NCBI RefSeq assembly: GCF_004124325.1
Contig: NZ_QBDT01000001.1
Coordinates: 1,178,001-1,242,000, forward strand
Direction: 5' to 3'
Length of the DNA: 64,000 nucleotides
From: Streptomyces sp. L2
GTDB taxonomy: Bacteria > Actinomycetota > Actinomycetes > Streptomycetales > Streptomycetaceae
The notes beneath the pieces were generated by a model that saw nothing but the letters and a program-made list of their open reading frames with translations, did no database searches and was not told the origin of the DNA. The position numbers and the translations under genes are program-made. This document shows, in pieces, positions 43,278 to 52,725 of this stretch (positions within the stretch are counted from its first letter, which is position 1; every line of letters begins with the position of its first letter).

Positions 43278-44099
43278 TCAGTTCTCCTGGGCGGCGGTGG
43301 CCGGGACGGCCGTACGGGCGGGGCGGACGGCACCGGCGGGGCGGACGGCACCGGCGGGGCGGACCGTGCGGCGTTCGACGCGCTTGTCGGCCGGGTCGGC
43401 GAGGACGATCCGGTCCACGTAGATGCCGGGCAGATGCACCGCGTCCGGCGGTATCTCGCCGGGTTCGACGATCTCCTCCGCCTCCAGCAGGGTGGTGCGG
43501 CCGGCCATCGCGCACAGCGGGTTGAAGTTGCGGGCGGCCGCGTGGAAGACGGCGTTGCCGTGCCGGTCGGCTACTTGGGCGCGGACGAGCGCGTAGTCGG
43601 CGGTGATGGCCCGCTCCAGCAGATAGCGGCGGCCGTCGAACTCCCGTACCTCCTTGGGCGGGGAGCCGATCGCGACGCCGCCGTCGGGGCCGTACCGCCA
43701 GGGCAGTCCGCCCTCCTCGACGAGGGTGCCGACGCCGGCCGGGGTGAAGAAGGCGGGGATGCCCGCGCCGCCGGCCCGCAGCCGTTCGGCGAGGGTGCCC
43801 TGCGGGGTGAGTTCCACCTCCAGTTCACCGGTGAGGTACTGGCGGGCGAACTCCTTGTTCTCGCCGACGTAGGAGGAGGTCATGCGGGTGATCCGGCCCG
43901 CGCGGAGCAGCAGCCCCAGGCCCCAGTCGTCGACGCCGCAGTTGTTCGACACGACCTGCAGACCCGAGGTGCCGGCCTGCGCCAGCGCGGCGATCAGTGT
44001 CGACGGGATGCCGCACAGCCCGAATCCGCCGACCGCGAGGGTGCTCCCGTCGGGGATGTCCGCGACCGCCTGCGCTGCCGATGTCGCCACCTTGTCCAT
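43278..44099 (-). CDS. 3-oxoacid CoA-transferase, subunit A
   Basis: A 273-residue alpha subunit. It begins [18 protein letters not shown] and has [28 protein letters not shown] and [22 protein letters not shown], all typical of the family. The C-terminal tail carries a short repeat (VRPAGA twice) from an 18-bp duplication and extends slightly beyond the usual end. It is the first gene of a two-gene operon and is divergent from the LIV-type ABC operon with 232 bp between starts. Confidence 0.92.
   Translation of the reverse strand: MDKVATSAAQAVADIPDGSTLAVGGFGLCGIPSTLIAALAQAGTSGLQVVSNNCGVDDWGLGLLLRAGRITRMTSSYVGENKEFARQYLTGELEVELTPQGTLAERLRAGGAGIPAFFTPAGVGTLVEEGGLPWRYGPDGGVAIGSPPKEVREFDGRRYLLERAITADYALVRAQVADRHGNAVFHAAARNFNPLCAMAGRTTLLEAEEIVEPGEIPPDAVHLPGIYVDRIVLADPADKRVERRTVRPAGAVRPAGAVRPARTAVPATAAQEN
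43323..43358. repeat. 18-bp tandem duplication in the CoA-transferase A tail
   Basis: GCGGACGGCACCGGCGGG occurs twice head to tail (43323-43340, 43341-43358), in frame. It lengthens the disordered C-terminal tail only. Confidence 0.9.
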
Positions 44100-44331
44100 G
44101 CGTTGCCTTTCCGTCCGGTCCCGGGGGGACGCGTGCCGGGCCTCGTGTCGGGTCCCGGCGCTGCCACCCTCGCCAGCGGCGGCGGCACTGTCCATGTCGG
44201 CCGCCGCCATGGAACCGGGCCGGGATACGGGGTGCGGCCACATACCGGCGTCCCGGTGCCGCTCCTAGGTTCAGGGGCCATCACCCCCCTTCACCGCCCG
44301 TCATATGGCCCGTCGAACCAGGAGCTTCACC

Positions 44332-45603
44332 ATGCGGTCCCCCCGTTCCCACAGCACCGGCGTCGTGAGACGTACTCCCCGCTCCGCCCCGCCCGCCCCG
44401 GCCGTCCCCTCCACCCCCTCCACCCTGTCCGCCGTCTCCGTCCTGGCCGCCGTGGCCCTGCTGGCCGGCTGCTCGGCGGCCGGCACGGCCGGTTCGGGCG
44501 GCTCCCACGGCTCCTCGGACCCGGTGAAGGTCGGCGTGGTCTACTCCCGCACCGGACTGCTCGCCTCCTACGGCGCCCAGTACGCACAGGGCTTCAAGGC
44601 CGGCCTGGACTACGCCACCCACGGCACCGGCAAGGTGAACGGCCGGCGCGTCGAGGTGACGTACGAGGACGACGCCGGCGACCCGGCCAAGGCGGTCGCC
44701 GAGGGCAAGGACTTGATCGGCAAGGGGTACAGGATCCTGGCCGGCACCACCGACTCCGGTGTCGCCCTGCAGATGGCGCCGCTGGCCGCGCAGAACCACG
44801 CCCTGTACATCAGCGGGGCCGCCGCGACCGACGCCGTCACCGGGATCAACCGCTACACGTTCCGCTCCGGACGGCAGTCGTACCAGGACATCCTCACGGC
44901 CGGCACGATGCTGGGCTCCCTCAAGGGCAAGAAGATCACCGTGCTCGCCCAGGACAGCACCTTCGGGCAGGCCAACGTGGCCGCGGTGAAGGCGGTGCTG
45001 GGGGCCAAGGGCGCCAAGGTCGGCTCGGTGCTGGCCCCGCCCAGCGCGACCGACCTCACCCCGTTCGCCCGGCAGACCAAGGCGGGCGGCCCCGACCTGG
45101 TGTTCGTCGCCTGGGCCGGGTCCACCGCGTCGGCGCTGTGGACCGCCCTGGACCAGCAGGGCGTGCTGGATTCGGGCAAGGTCGTGACGGGGCTGGCGGG
45201 TACGGCGTCGTACTCGGCGTTCGGGCCCGGCGCGGACAAGGTGGCGTTCCTCGCCCACTACTTCCCCGGCGCGGGCGGCGAGAACCCGGTCGAGCAGGCC
45301 ATGATCGACGGGGTGACCAAGGCAGGCGGCACCCCCGACCTGTTCAGCCCCGACGGGTTCACCGCGGCGCAGATGATCGTGCACGCCATCGCGGCCGGGT
45401 CCGCGGACGACACCTCGGCCATGGTGAAGGCGCTGCAGGGCTGGTCGTTCGACGGGCCCAAGGGCCACGAGCAGATCCGCGCCGCGGACCACGCCCTGCT
45501 GCAGCCGATGTTCCGGGCCCGGCTCACCAAGGGCAAGCCGGTGCTGGTCGCCACCGAGCCGACCGCGAAGGTGGCCCCGCCCGTCCAGCACATGAAGGGC
45601 TGA
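44332..45603 (+). CDS. livK: Branched-chain-amino-acid-type ABC transporter substrate-binding lipoprotein
   Basis: A 423-residue lipoprotein with lipobox LAGC at 44-47, after a long Arg/Pro/Ser-rich n-region. The mature part is a type I periplasmic binding protein (VKVGVVYSRTGLLASYGAQ, DDAGDPAKAVAEGKDLI, LAGTTDSGVALQMAPLA). LIV-family binders take amino acids, but relatives bind short organic acids, amides and aromatic acids, so the ligand is open. The first of five genes packed with gaps or overlaps of a few bp. ATG at 44332 with AGGAGC upstream. Confidence 0.9.
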   Translation: MRSPRSHSTGVVRRTPRSAPPAPAVPSTPSTLSAVSVLAAVALLAGCSAAGTAGSGGSHGSSDPVKVGVVYSRTGLLASYGAQYAQGFKAGLDYATHGTGKVNGRRVEVTYEDDAGDPAKAVAEGKDLIGKGYRILAGTTDSGVALQMAPLAAQNHALYISGAAATDAVTGINRYTFRSGRQSYQDILTAGTMLGSLKGKKITVLAQDSTFGQANVAAVKAVLGAKGAKVGSVLAPPSATDLTPFARQTKAGGPDLVFVAWAGSTASALWTALDQQGVLDSGKVVTGLAGTASYSAFGPGADKVAFLAHYFPGAGGENPVEQAMIDGVTKAGGTPDLFSPDGFTAAQMIVHAIAAGSADDTSAMVKALQGWSFDGPKGHEQIRAADHALLQPMFRARLTKGKPVLVATEPTAKVAPPVQHMKG

Positions 45604-45605
45604 GG

Positions 45606-46418
45606 GTGAGCGCCCCTATGACCCCGACGCCGTCAGCGCACCCCGGCGGGGACCACGCGACCGGCGCGGCCGGCTCCCCCGTCCTGCTGCGGCTGGCCGG
45701 TCTCGGCTGGACGGTGGGCGGGGCCACCATCGTCGAACACGTCACCCTGGACGTCCGTGAGGGCGAGTTCCTCGCCTTCATCGGGCCCAACGGCGCGGGA
45801 AAGACCTCCCTGTTCAACCTGATCAGCGGGCTGGCACCGGTGAGCGCGGGCCGGATCGAACTCGACGGCACCGACCTCACCGCCCGGCCCCGGCACGCCC
45901 GCGCCCGGCTCGGTCTCGGCCGCACCTTCCAGACCTCCAGCCTCTGGCCGGGGATGACGGTCGCCGACCACGTCCGGCTGGCCGCCCAGGCCGCCGAGGG
46001 CGGCTCCTACCGGATCTGGCGGCGGGCCGGCCGCTACGACGACCAGGTGGGCCGGATCCTGGAGCGCACCGGACTGCGGGGCCGCGAGCACGCGCGGGCC
46101 GGCTCCCTGTCCCACGGGGAGAAACGCAAGCTGGAACTCGCCGTCCTCCTCGTCGGCGACCCCCGGGTGATGCTGCTGGACGAGCCGATGGCCGGGGTCA
46201 GCGCCGAGGAGGTGCCGCCGCTCACCGAGCTGATCGGCTCGCTGCACCGCGACGAGGGCCGGACCGTGCTCATGGTCGAGCACCACATGGACGTCCTGCT
46301 GGGGCTCGCCGACCGGGTCGCCGTCATGCACCACGGCAGCCTGCTGGCCGTGGACGCCCCGGACCGCGTCATGGCCGACCCGACGGTGCAGCAGGCCTAC
46401 CTCGGGGAGGCGCTGTGA
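45606..46418 (+). CDS. livG: ABC transporter ATP-binding protein, LivG-type
   Basis: A 270-residue ATPase. Walker A is GPNGAGKT (60-67), the signature is LSHGEKRKLE and Walker B is VMLLDEPMAG. The RTFQTSSLWPGMTV segment is of the LivG type. GTG at 45606 follows the livK stop by 2 bp; ATG at 45618 is an alternative. Its last codon overlaps the livF start (GTGA). Confidence 0.93.
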   Translation: MSAPMTPTPSAHPGGDHATGAAGSPVLLRLAGLGWTVGGATIVEHVTLDVREGEFLAFIGPNGAGKTSLFNLISGLAPVSAGRIELDGTDLTARPRHARARLGLGRTFQTSSLWPGMTVADHVRLAAQAAEGGSYRIWRRAGRYDDQVGRILERTGLRGREHARAGSLSHGEKRKLELAVLLVGDPRVMLLDEPMAGVSAEEVPPLTELIGSLHRDEGRTVLMVEHHMDVLLGLADRVAVMHHGSLLAVDAPDRVMADPTVQQAYLGEAL

Positions 46419-47176
46419 GCCTGCTGACGGTACGTGACCTGCGCGTCGTCATCGGCGGACGGCACATCCTGCACGGGGTGGACCTGGACGTCCCCGCGCA
46501 CGGCGTCACCGCCCTGCTGGGCCGTAACGGCGCCGGCAAGACCACCACCGTCCGCGCGATCCTCGGTCTCGTCCCACGCACCGGCAGCGTGCTCCTGGAC
46601 GGCGCGGAGACCACCGAGCTGAGCACCCACGCGCTGGTGCGCCGGGGCATCGGCTACGCCCCGGAGGACCGCGGTGTCTTCGCCGCCCTGACCGTGACCG
46701 AGAACCTGCGGCTGGCCGAACGCCCGGGAGCCGGGCCGCCCGACTACGACACGGTGTACGAGCTGTTCCCCGAACTGCTGTGCAGGGGGCGGCAGTCGGC
46801 GGGCACGCTGTCGGGCGGCCAGCAGCAGATGGTCGCGATCGCGCGCACGCTGCTGAACGGCAACCGGCTGATCATCGCGGACGAGCCGACCAAGGGGCTG
46901 TCGCCGAAGGTCGTCGGCGAGGTCGCGCACGCCCTGGAGCGGGCGGCCGGGGCCGTGCCCGTGCTGCTCGTCGAGCAGAACCTGGCCCTGGTCCGCCGCC
47001 TCGCCGGGACCTGCGTGGTCCTGGCCGACGGCCACACCGTACACCGCGGGCCGGCCCCCGAGCTGCTGTCGGACCCGGAGGCCACGCGCCGTCTCCTCGG
47101 GGTCGGCAGACGACAGACCCCCGCCGGCACGCCGTCCCTGGGCGCCGGCCGTCCGGACGCGGGAGAGGAACGCTGA
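46415..47176 (+). CDS. livF: ABC transporter ATP-binding protein, LivF-type
   Basis: A 253-residue ATPase with Walker A GRNGAGKT (36-43), LSGGQQQMVAIAR signature and IIADEPTKGLSP Walker B, the LivF pattern. The GTG start overlaps the livG stop by 4 bp, and the stop overlaps the livH ATG (TGATG). A Pro/Gly-rich C-terminal extension of about 20 residues is unremarkable. Confidence 0.93.
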   Translation: MSLLTVRDLRVVIGGRHILHGVDLDVPAHGVTALLGRNGAGKTTTVRAILGLVPRTGSVLLDGAETTELSTHALVRRGIGYAPEDRGVFAALTVTENLRLAERPGAGPPDYDTVYELFPELLCRGRQSAGTLSGGQQQMVAIARTLLNGNRLIIADEPTKGLSPKVVGEVAHALERAAGAVPVLLVEQNLALVRRLAGTCVVLADGHTVHRGPAPELLSDPEATRRLLGVGRRQTPAGTPSLGAGRPDAGEER

Positions 47177-48063
47177 TGGCCACGATCGTGCTGCTCACCG
47201 CCACCGGGCTCGGGCTCGGTGCGCTGTACTTCCTGGTCGCCTCCGGGCTGTCGCTGATCTTCGGCCTGATGGACGTGCTGAACTTCGCGCACGGCGCCCT
47301 GCTGTCGGTGGGCGCCTACGCCACCTGGTGGGCCGCGTCCGGTCACCTGCCCGGTGCGGGATCCGACGGCGCCGGGTTCGCCCTCGCGGTCGTGTTCGGC
47401 ACGGCCGTCGGCACCGTGGCGGCCGTCGTGCTCGAACTGGCCGTCGTCCGCCCGCTGTACGACCGGCCGCGCGAGCAGATCCTCGCCACAGTCGGGGTGG
47501 GGCTCGCCGTCCCCGCGCTGCTGTCCGGCATCTGGGGTGCCGACGCCCGGACCTTCCCCGGGCCGAGGGCGCTGTCCGGCACCGTCGCCCTGCTCGGCGC
47601 CCGGATCCCCACCAACCGGTTCGTGCTGGTCGGCGCGGCCCTGGTCGTCCTCGTCGCGCTGAGGGTGTTCCTCGGCCGCACCCGGCACGGGCTGGTGGTG
47701 CGGGCCGGGGTCGAGGACCGGGCCATGGTGACCGCGCTCGGCACCGACGTCCGTAGGGCGTTCACGCTGGTCTTCGCGATCGGCGGCGCGGCCGCCGCCC
47801 TCGCGGGGGCGCTCGGCGGCCTGTACTTCGGCTCCGTCTCGCCGGGCCAGGGCACCTCGCTGCTGGTCTTCGCCTTCGTCGTCGTGGTCACCGGCGGGAT
47901 GGGCTCGGTCACCGGTGCCGCCGTCGCCGCCCTGGTGGTGGGGCTGGTCCAGCAGTTCGCCAACTACTACGCGGCCGGCGGCCTCGGCGACCTGTCGGTC
48001 GTCGTCCTGCTCGCCGTCGTCCTGCTCGTCCGGCCGCACGGACTCACCGGGAGACTCGCATGA
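47176..48063 (+). CDS. livH: ABC transporter permease, LivH-type
   Basis: A 295-residue permease with about eight membrane helices. The segment LNFAHGALLSVGAY and the cytoplasmic EDRAMVTALGTDVRR loop fit the LivH family. The ATG overlaps the livF stop by 1 bp, and the 3' end overlaps livM by 4 bp (ATGA). Confidence 0.92.
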   Translation: MATIVLLTATGLGLGALYFLVASGLSLIFGLMDVLNFAHGALLSVGAYATWWAASGHLPGAGSDGAGFALAVVFGTAVGTVAAVVLELAVVRPLYDRPREQILATVGVGLAVPALLSGIWGADARTFPGPRALSGTVALLGARIPTNRFVLVGAALVVLVALRVFLGRTRHGLVVRAGVEDRAMVTALGTDVRRAFTLVFAIGGAAAALAGALGGLYFGSVSPGQGTSLLVFAFVVVVTGGMGSVTGAAVAALVVGLVQQFANYYAAGGLGDLSVVVLLAVVLLVRPHGLTGRLA

Positions 48064-49175
48064 CCAGCACCCAGCTCACCGATCGGCCGGCGGCGCCGTC
48101 CGCGCAAGCCTCCGGTGGGCCGCCGTACCACCGGATCACCCGCTGGTGGCCCGCCGTGCTCCTGGTGGCGCTGTTCGCCGCGCCGTACAGCGCGGTGCCC
48201 CTGCCGGGTCTGCTCGACGGGCCGATCGGCAGTCCGGGCAATCTGCAACTGCTGGGCCAGTGCCTGGTGTTCGCGGCGGTGGCGACCGGCTACGACCTGC
48301 TGCTCGGCCGTACGGGTCTGCTGTCCTTCGGGCATGCCCTGTACTTCGCCGCCGGTTCCTACCTCACCGCCGTCCTCATGGTCGGCGGCGGGCTGCCGCT
48401 CGGTGTGGCGGCGGTGCTCGGACTGGTGTCCGGGGCGCTGCTCGCGGTGCTGCTGGGCTCGGTGAGCCTCAGGGTTACCGGGATCGGGTTCTCGATGGTG
48501 ACGCTCGCCTTCGCGCAGGCCGGTTCGATCCTGGTGGCCCGGAACCCCGGTTCGCTGACCGGCGGCGAGGAGGGTCTCGCGGCGCCGGCGGAGCGGCTGC
48601 CGGACTGGCTGGTCGGCATCGGCAACACCGCGAACCTGTACTGGATCGCGCTCGGTTACCTCGTGCTGACCCTGGCCGTCGTGCACTGGGCCACCCACTC
48701 GCCGACCGGCCGGGTCTGGGAGGGCATCAGGGAGAACGAACGCCGGGTGGACGTCCTGGGCCTGCGCCCCTACGGCTTCAAGCTGACCGCGTTCGTCCTG
48801 TCGGGCACGCTCGCCGCCCTCGGCGGGATCGTGTACCTGCTGCTGACCGGGGGCGCGACCCCGCAGACCACCACCTCCGACTTCACGCTGTCCCTGCTGG
48901 TGATGGTGGTGCTGGGCGGCTCCGGCAGCCGCTGGGGCCCGCTGATCGGCGGCCTGCTCTACACCTGGGCCGACCAGCGCCTCGGCGACCTCGCCGGTTC
49001 GGACGCGATCGCCGGCCTCCCGCCGGTCCTGCGGGTGCCGCTCTCCCAGCCGCTGTTCCTGCTCGGCGCGCTGTTCGTCGCCGTCGTCTACCTGCTGCCC
49101 GGCGGCATCGCCCGGCTGCCCGAGCGCCTCCGCGCGGCGCGGCACGGCAGGGGCGGCGGCTCGGCCGGGAGCTAG
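48060..49175 (+). CDS. livM: ABC transporter permease, LivM-type
   Basis: A 371-residue permease with an N-terminal extension and about ten membrane helices. LLSFGHALYFAAGSYLTAV and the cytoplasmic loop IRENERRVDVLGLRPYGFKL are LivM hallmarks. Last gene of the operon, followed at once by a strong hairpin terminator. Confidence 0.92.
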   Translation: MTSTQLTDRPAAPSAQASGGPPYHRITRWWPAVLLVALFAAPYSAVPLPGLLDGPIGSPGNLQLLGQCLVFAAVATGYDLLLGRTGLLSFGHALYFAAGSYLTAVLMVGGGLPLGVAAVLGLVSGALLAVLLGSVSLRVTGIGFSMVTLAFAQAGSILVARNPGSLTGGEEGLAAPAERLPDWLVGIGNTANLYWIALGYLVLTLAVVHWATHSPTGRVWEGIRENERRVDVLGLRPYGFKLTAFVLSGTLAALGGIVYLLLTGGATPQTTTSDFTLSLLVMVVLGGSGSRWGPLIGGLLYTWADQRLGDLAGSDAIAGLPPVLRVPLSQPLFLLGALFVAVVYLLPGGIARLPERLRAARHGRGGGSAGS

Positions 49176-49184
49176 AAACGCCTC

Positions 49185-49210
49185 GGGGCCCGGAGTCTTC
49201 TCCGGGCCCC
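49185..49210. terminator. Hairpin terminator between livM and the convergent regulator
   Basis: GGGGCCCGGA (49185-49194) pairs exactly with TCCGGGCCCC (49201-49210) around a 6-nt loop. It lies between the two convergent stop codons and so serves both directions. Confidence 0.85.
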
Positions 49211-49216
49211 TGCGCG

Positions 49217-51184
49217 CTATGCGGACAACAGGTTGAGCTTCAGGGCCAGTTGCAGCTCCAGTGCCCTGTCCGGCTCGTTCCAGCCGGGGCCGAGCAGGGA
49301 GCCGATGCGGTCCAGGCGCTGCACCACGGTGTTGACGTGGATGTGCAGGTCGTCCTTGGCGCGGGTCAGGCTGGCCCCGCAGTCGAAGTAGGCCTGGAGG
49401 GTGCGGACCAGGTCCGTGCCCCGCTGGGCGTCGTACTCCAGCAGCGGGCCGAGCACGGAGTGCACGAAGCGGCGTACGTCGTGCCCGTCGCCCAGCAGCA
49501 CGCCGAGGAAGCCGAGTTCGGCGGCGGACGCGCCCTCGCCGGTGCGGCCCAGGACGCCCATGGCCCGCAGGCAGCGGCGGGCCTCGGCGTGGGCGGCGGC
49601 CAGCGCGACCGGGCCGGACGCCGGTCCGGACGCGGCGACCGTCACCGGGGCGCCGACGAGGTACGTCAGCCGGCCCGCAGTCGTGCGCGCCACCCCGGCC
49701 GGGTCGGTACCGGCCGCGTCGGGGCCATCGTACGGCAGCAGGATCACCGTGGTCTCGTCGTGCTCGGCGCTGATCCCGCCCCGGCCGAAGAGGTGCTGGG
49801 CGGCGGCAGCGGACAGCTTGGACCGGGTCCGGGCCGGGGCCTGGGCGACGAGCACGAGGTGCGGGTGCTCCAGGTCGGTGCCGAGCCGCCGGCCCCGGTC
49901 GACGAGCCCGGCGGGGTCGCGGTGGGCGGCGGTGAGGACCTCGGTGAGCAGCTCGCCGCGGATCCGGTTCTCCGTCTCGGTGACCGTCCGGCGCAGCAGG
50001 AGCAGCAGTGCGGTGACCACGCCCGCGCGTTCGAACAGGCGCCGGTCGGAGTCCTCCAGGGCCGGGCGGTCGAGCGCCACGAGGCTGCCGAGGAGTTCCG
50101 GCCCGGCGAGGACGGCGCACACCCAGTGGTCGCCGAGCGGGACCGCGCGGGCGGCGGCCCGGGACTCGGCGACGGCCTCGGCGAGGTCGTCGGGCGTGAG
50201 TCCGGGGCCGTCGCCGGCCTGGGCCATGCGGTGGCCGGTGGGGTCGATGATGGCGATGGCACAGCCGAGGAGTTCACCGACGGCGGCGGCGATCTCGCCG
50301 GCGGCGCCGCCGCGCAGCACCAGGTCGGTGAGCCGGTCGTGGGCCTCCTCGGTGCGCTGCAGCGCGGCCGAGTGCTCGCGGATGACGGCGTTGGCCTCGG
50401 CCAGGTCGGCCAGGGCCGCGCGGGTGTCGGCGAGGGCGCGGGCGGTGTCGATGGCGATCGCGGCGTGCGCGGCCAGCGAGCAGAGCAGGGCGGTCTCGTC
50501 CGGGGTGAAGGTGCGCGGCCGGCGGTCCGCGGCGAACAGCACGCCGATCACCTTGCCGCCCTCCGCCGAGCTGGAGCCCAGCAGCAGCGGCACGCCGAGG
50601 ATGCCGACCAGCCCCTCCTCCCGCACGCCCGCGTCGATGGTCTCGGTGTGCAGGAAGCGCGGGTCGGTGCCGTAGTCGGGGCTGGCGTACGGCTGGGTCG
50701 TCTGGGCGACCAGACCGCCGAGGCCCTCGCCGAGGCTGAGCCGGAGGTTCTGGAACAGCGGGGAGACCGAGCCGTCGGTGACCCGCATGTAGGTGTCCCC
50801 GGCCCGCTCGTCCGGCAGGGTCAGATAGGCGGTGTCGGTGCCGAGCAGCATCCTGGCCCGGCGCACGATGGACTGCAGGACGTCGTCGAGGTCGCGCAGC
50901 CCGGCCAGGTCGCCGGCCGTCTCGAAGAGCGCGGTCAGCTCGGCCTCCCGGCGCCGGTGCTGCCGTAGCGCCCGGCGCACCTTCAGGGCCGAGGCGACGG
51001 CGGCCTCCAGCTCCGCGAGATCGCCCGGGCCCGCGCCGGCGGCGCGGGCCCGGGCGGGCACGGCGGTGATGTCCTCGTCCGGGGCGCCCTCCGCGAGGAG
51101 TTCCACCAGCCGCCGCATGGCGTGCGCGACGGACCCGGTCGGCGCGGGCGGCCCGGCGGACTCGGCGGAGGGCTTCTCGGTCAT
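49217..51184 (-). CDS. GAF-domain/PucR-type helix-turn-helix transcriptional regulator
   Basis: A 655-residue regulator. A helical N-terminus is followed by a GAF domain (about 90-250, with YLTLPDERAGDTYMRVTDGS and GVLFAADRRPRTFTPDE), a short coiled coil, a second sensory region and the C-terminal PucR-type HTH (LTRAKDDLHIHVNTVVQRLD) with a final LELQLALKLNLL. Proteins of this build activate small-molecule catabolic genes in actinomycetes. Position between the LIV operon and the 3-hydroxybutyrate genes makes it the leading candidate regulator of this island. It is upstream of, and reads away from, the MHS permease gene on the same strand. Confidence 0.85.
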   Translation of the reverse strand: MTEKPSAESAGPPAPTGSVAHAMRRLVELLAEGAPDEDITAVPARARAAGAGPGDLAELEAAVASALKVRRALRQHRRREAELTALFETAGDLAGLRDLDDVLQSIVRRARMLLGTDTAYLTLPDERAGDTYMRVTDGSVSPLFQNLRLSLGEGLGGLVAQTTQPYASPDYGTDPRFLHTETIDAGVREEGLVGILGVPLLLGSSSAEGGKVIGVLFAADRRPRTFTPDETALLCSLAAHAAIAIDTARALADTRAALADLAEANAVIREHSAALQRTEEAHDRLTDLVLRGGAAGEIAAAVGELLGCAIAIIDPTGHRMAQAGDGPGLTPDDLAEAVAESRAAARAVPLGDHWVCAVLAGPELLGSLVALDRPALEDSDRRLFERAGVVTALLLLLRRTVTETENRIRGELLTEVLTAAHRDPAGLVDRGRRLGTDLEHPHLVLVAQAPARTRSKLSAAAAQHLFGRGGISAEHDETTVILLPYDGPDAAGTDPAGVARTTAGRLTYLVGAPVTVAASGPASGPVALAAAHAEARRCLRAMGVLGRTGEGASAAELGFLGVLLGDGHDVRRFVHSVLGPLLEYDAQRGTDLVRTLQAYFDCGASLTRAKDDLHIHVNTVVQRLDRIGSLLGPGWNEPDRALELQLALKLNLLSA

Positions 51185-51219
51185 CGGACTTCACTCACCG
51201 GCGTCGCTCGATCACTCGG

Positions 51220-52620
51220 TCACTGATTCACTGGTCGGACTTCGTTCGGCCGGACCTCGTGCGCCGGCTCCGCCTCACCGTCGACGGCGGCCAGGTCGCG
51301 GCCGCGTGTCTCACGGGCGCACAGCAGGGCGACGACGGTCAGGACCGCGGCCATCGTGACATAGACCGAGATCGGAGTGGAGTCGCCGTACGACTTGATC
51401 AGGGCGACGGCGATCAGCGGTGCGGGCGCGCCGGCGGCCACCGAGGCGAACTGGGCGCCGATGGAGGCGCCCGAGTACCGCATCCGGGTGGCGAACAGTT
51501 CGGAGAAGAACGCGGCCTGCGGGGCGTACATGGCGCTGTGGAAGACCAGGCCGACGGTGACGGCGAGCACCAGCTCGGGGAACGACTTGGTGTCCAGCAG
51601 GCCGAAGAAGGCCCAGGACCAGGCGCCGACGCCGACCGCCCCGACGAGGTAGACGGGCTTGCGGCCGATCCGGTCCGACAGGGCGCCGAACAGCGGGATC
51701 AGGCAGAACTGGATCGCGGAGCCGATCAGGACGGCGTTCAGTGCCGTCTGCTTGTCCAGTCCCAGGTGGTCGACGCAGTAGGCGAGGACGAACGTGGTGA
51801 TCACGTAGTAGGAGATGTTCTCGGCCATCCGGGCGCCCATGGCCACCAGCACGTCCCGCCAGTGGTGGCGGAGCACGGCGAGCAGGGGCGTCTGTTCGGC
51901 CTTCGTCTCGGCGCGGCGCGCCTCGGCCCGTGCCTGTGCCTCCTTGAACAGCGGCGACTCGTCGACCCGCAGCCGGATCCACAGCCCGACGCCCACCAGC
52001 ACCGCCGAGAGCAGGAAGGGGATGCGCCAGCCCCAGGCCACGAACGCGGAGTCGGACTGGACGCTGGTCATGAAGGACAACACGCCGACGGCGAGGAGGT
52101 TGCCGGCGGGTGCCCCGCCCTGCGGCCAGGAGGCCCAGAAGCCGCGGCGGCGCGGGTCGCCGTGCTCGGAGACCAGCAGGACGGCACCGCCCCACTCGCC
52201 GCCCACCGCGAATCCCTGGATGAGGCGCAGCACGGTGAGCAGGACCGGGGCGGCGACGCCGATGGTGTCGTAGCCGGGGACGAGGCCGATCAGGGTGGTG
52301 GCGCAGCCCATCAGCAGCAGGCTGAGCACGAGGAGCCTCTTGCGGCCGATGCGGTCGCCGTAGTGGCCGAAGAACAGCCCGCCGAGCGGCCGGGCGGCGA
52401 AGCCGATGGCGTAGGTGAGGAACGACAGCAGGGTTCCGGTGAGCGGATCGGTGTTGGGGAAGAAGACCTTGCTGAAGACGAGGGCGGCCGCGGAGCCGTA
52501 GAGGAAGTAGTCGTACCACTCGATGGTGGTGCCGATCAGACTCGCCGCGACCACGCGGGGCAGGGCGGTCGGACGGGCGCCGGCGCGGGGCGCGTCCGGG
52601 TGGGTGTGAGTGCCGGCCAT
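51220..52620 (-). CDS. MHS-family MFS permease (organic acid symporter)
   Basis: A 466-residue transporter with 12 membrane helices. TTIEWYDYFLYGSAAALVF near the start, FGHYGDRIGRKR in the first cytoplasmic loop and RLIQGFAVGGEWGGAVLLVSEHG are signature segments of the metabolite:H+ symporter family. Family members carry small organic acids such as shikimate, citrate or acetate-like compounds. It lies next to a 3-hydroxybutyrate dehydrogenase on the same strand (105 bp gap), so 3-hydroxybutyrate is a reasonable substrate guess. ATG at 52620. Confidence 0.88.
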   Translation of the reverse strand: MAGTHTHPDAPRAGARPTALPRVVAASLIGTTIEWYDYFLYGSAAALVFSKVFFPNTDPLTGTLLSFLTYAIGFAARPLGGLFFGHYGDRIGRKRLLVLSLLLMGCATTLIGLVPGYDTIGVAAPVLLTVLRLIQGFAVGGEWGGAVLLVSEHGDPRRRGFWASWPQGGAPAGNLLAVGVLSFMTSVQSDSAFVAWGWRIPFLLSAVLVGVGLWIRLRVDESPLFKEAQARAEARRAETKAEQTPLLAVLRHHWRDVLVAMGARMAENISYYVITTFVLAYCVDHLGLDKQTALNAVLIGSAIQFCLIPLFGALSDRIGRKPVYLVGAVGVGAWSWAFFGLLDTKSFPELVLAVTVGLVFHSAMYAPQAAFFSELFATRMRYSGASIGAQFASVAAGAPAPLIAVALIKSYGDSTPISVYVTMAAVLTVVALLCARETRGRDLAAVDGEAEPAHEVRPNEVRPVNQ

Positions 52621-52725
52621 GGTGTCACCGTCTCGGGGAGGGAGGTCGGGGAAGGGGACGTGGGGGGCGGGATCGGAAGGGGTGTGGGGAGGGGTTGCGG
52701 CGGGCCCGGACTCTGGTGCCGCCTG

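Noticed and set aside
43434..46418. A 994-codon plus-strand frame running into livG
   Set aside because: Only its last part (from 45606) is the real ATPase. The upstream part is antisense to CoA-transferase A and out of frame with livK.
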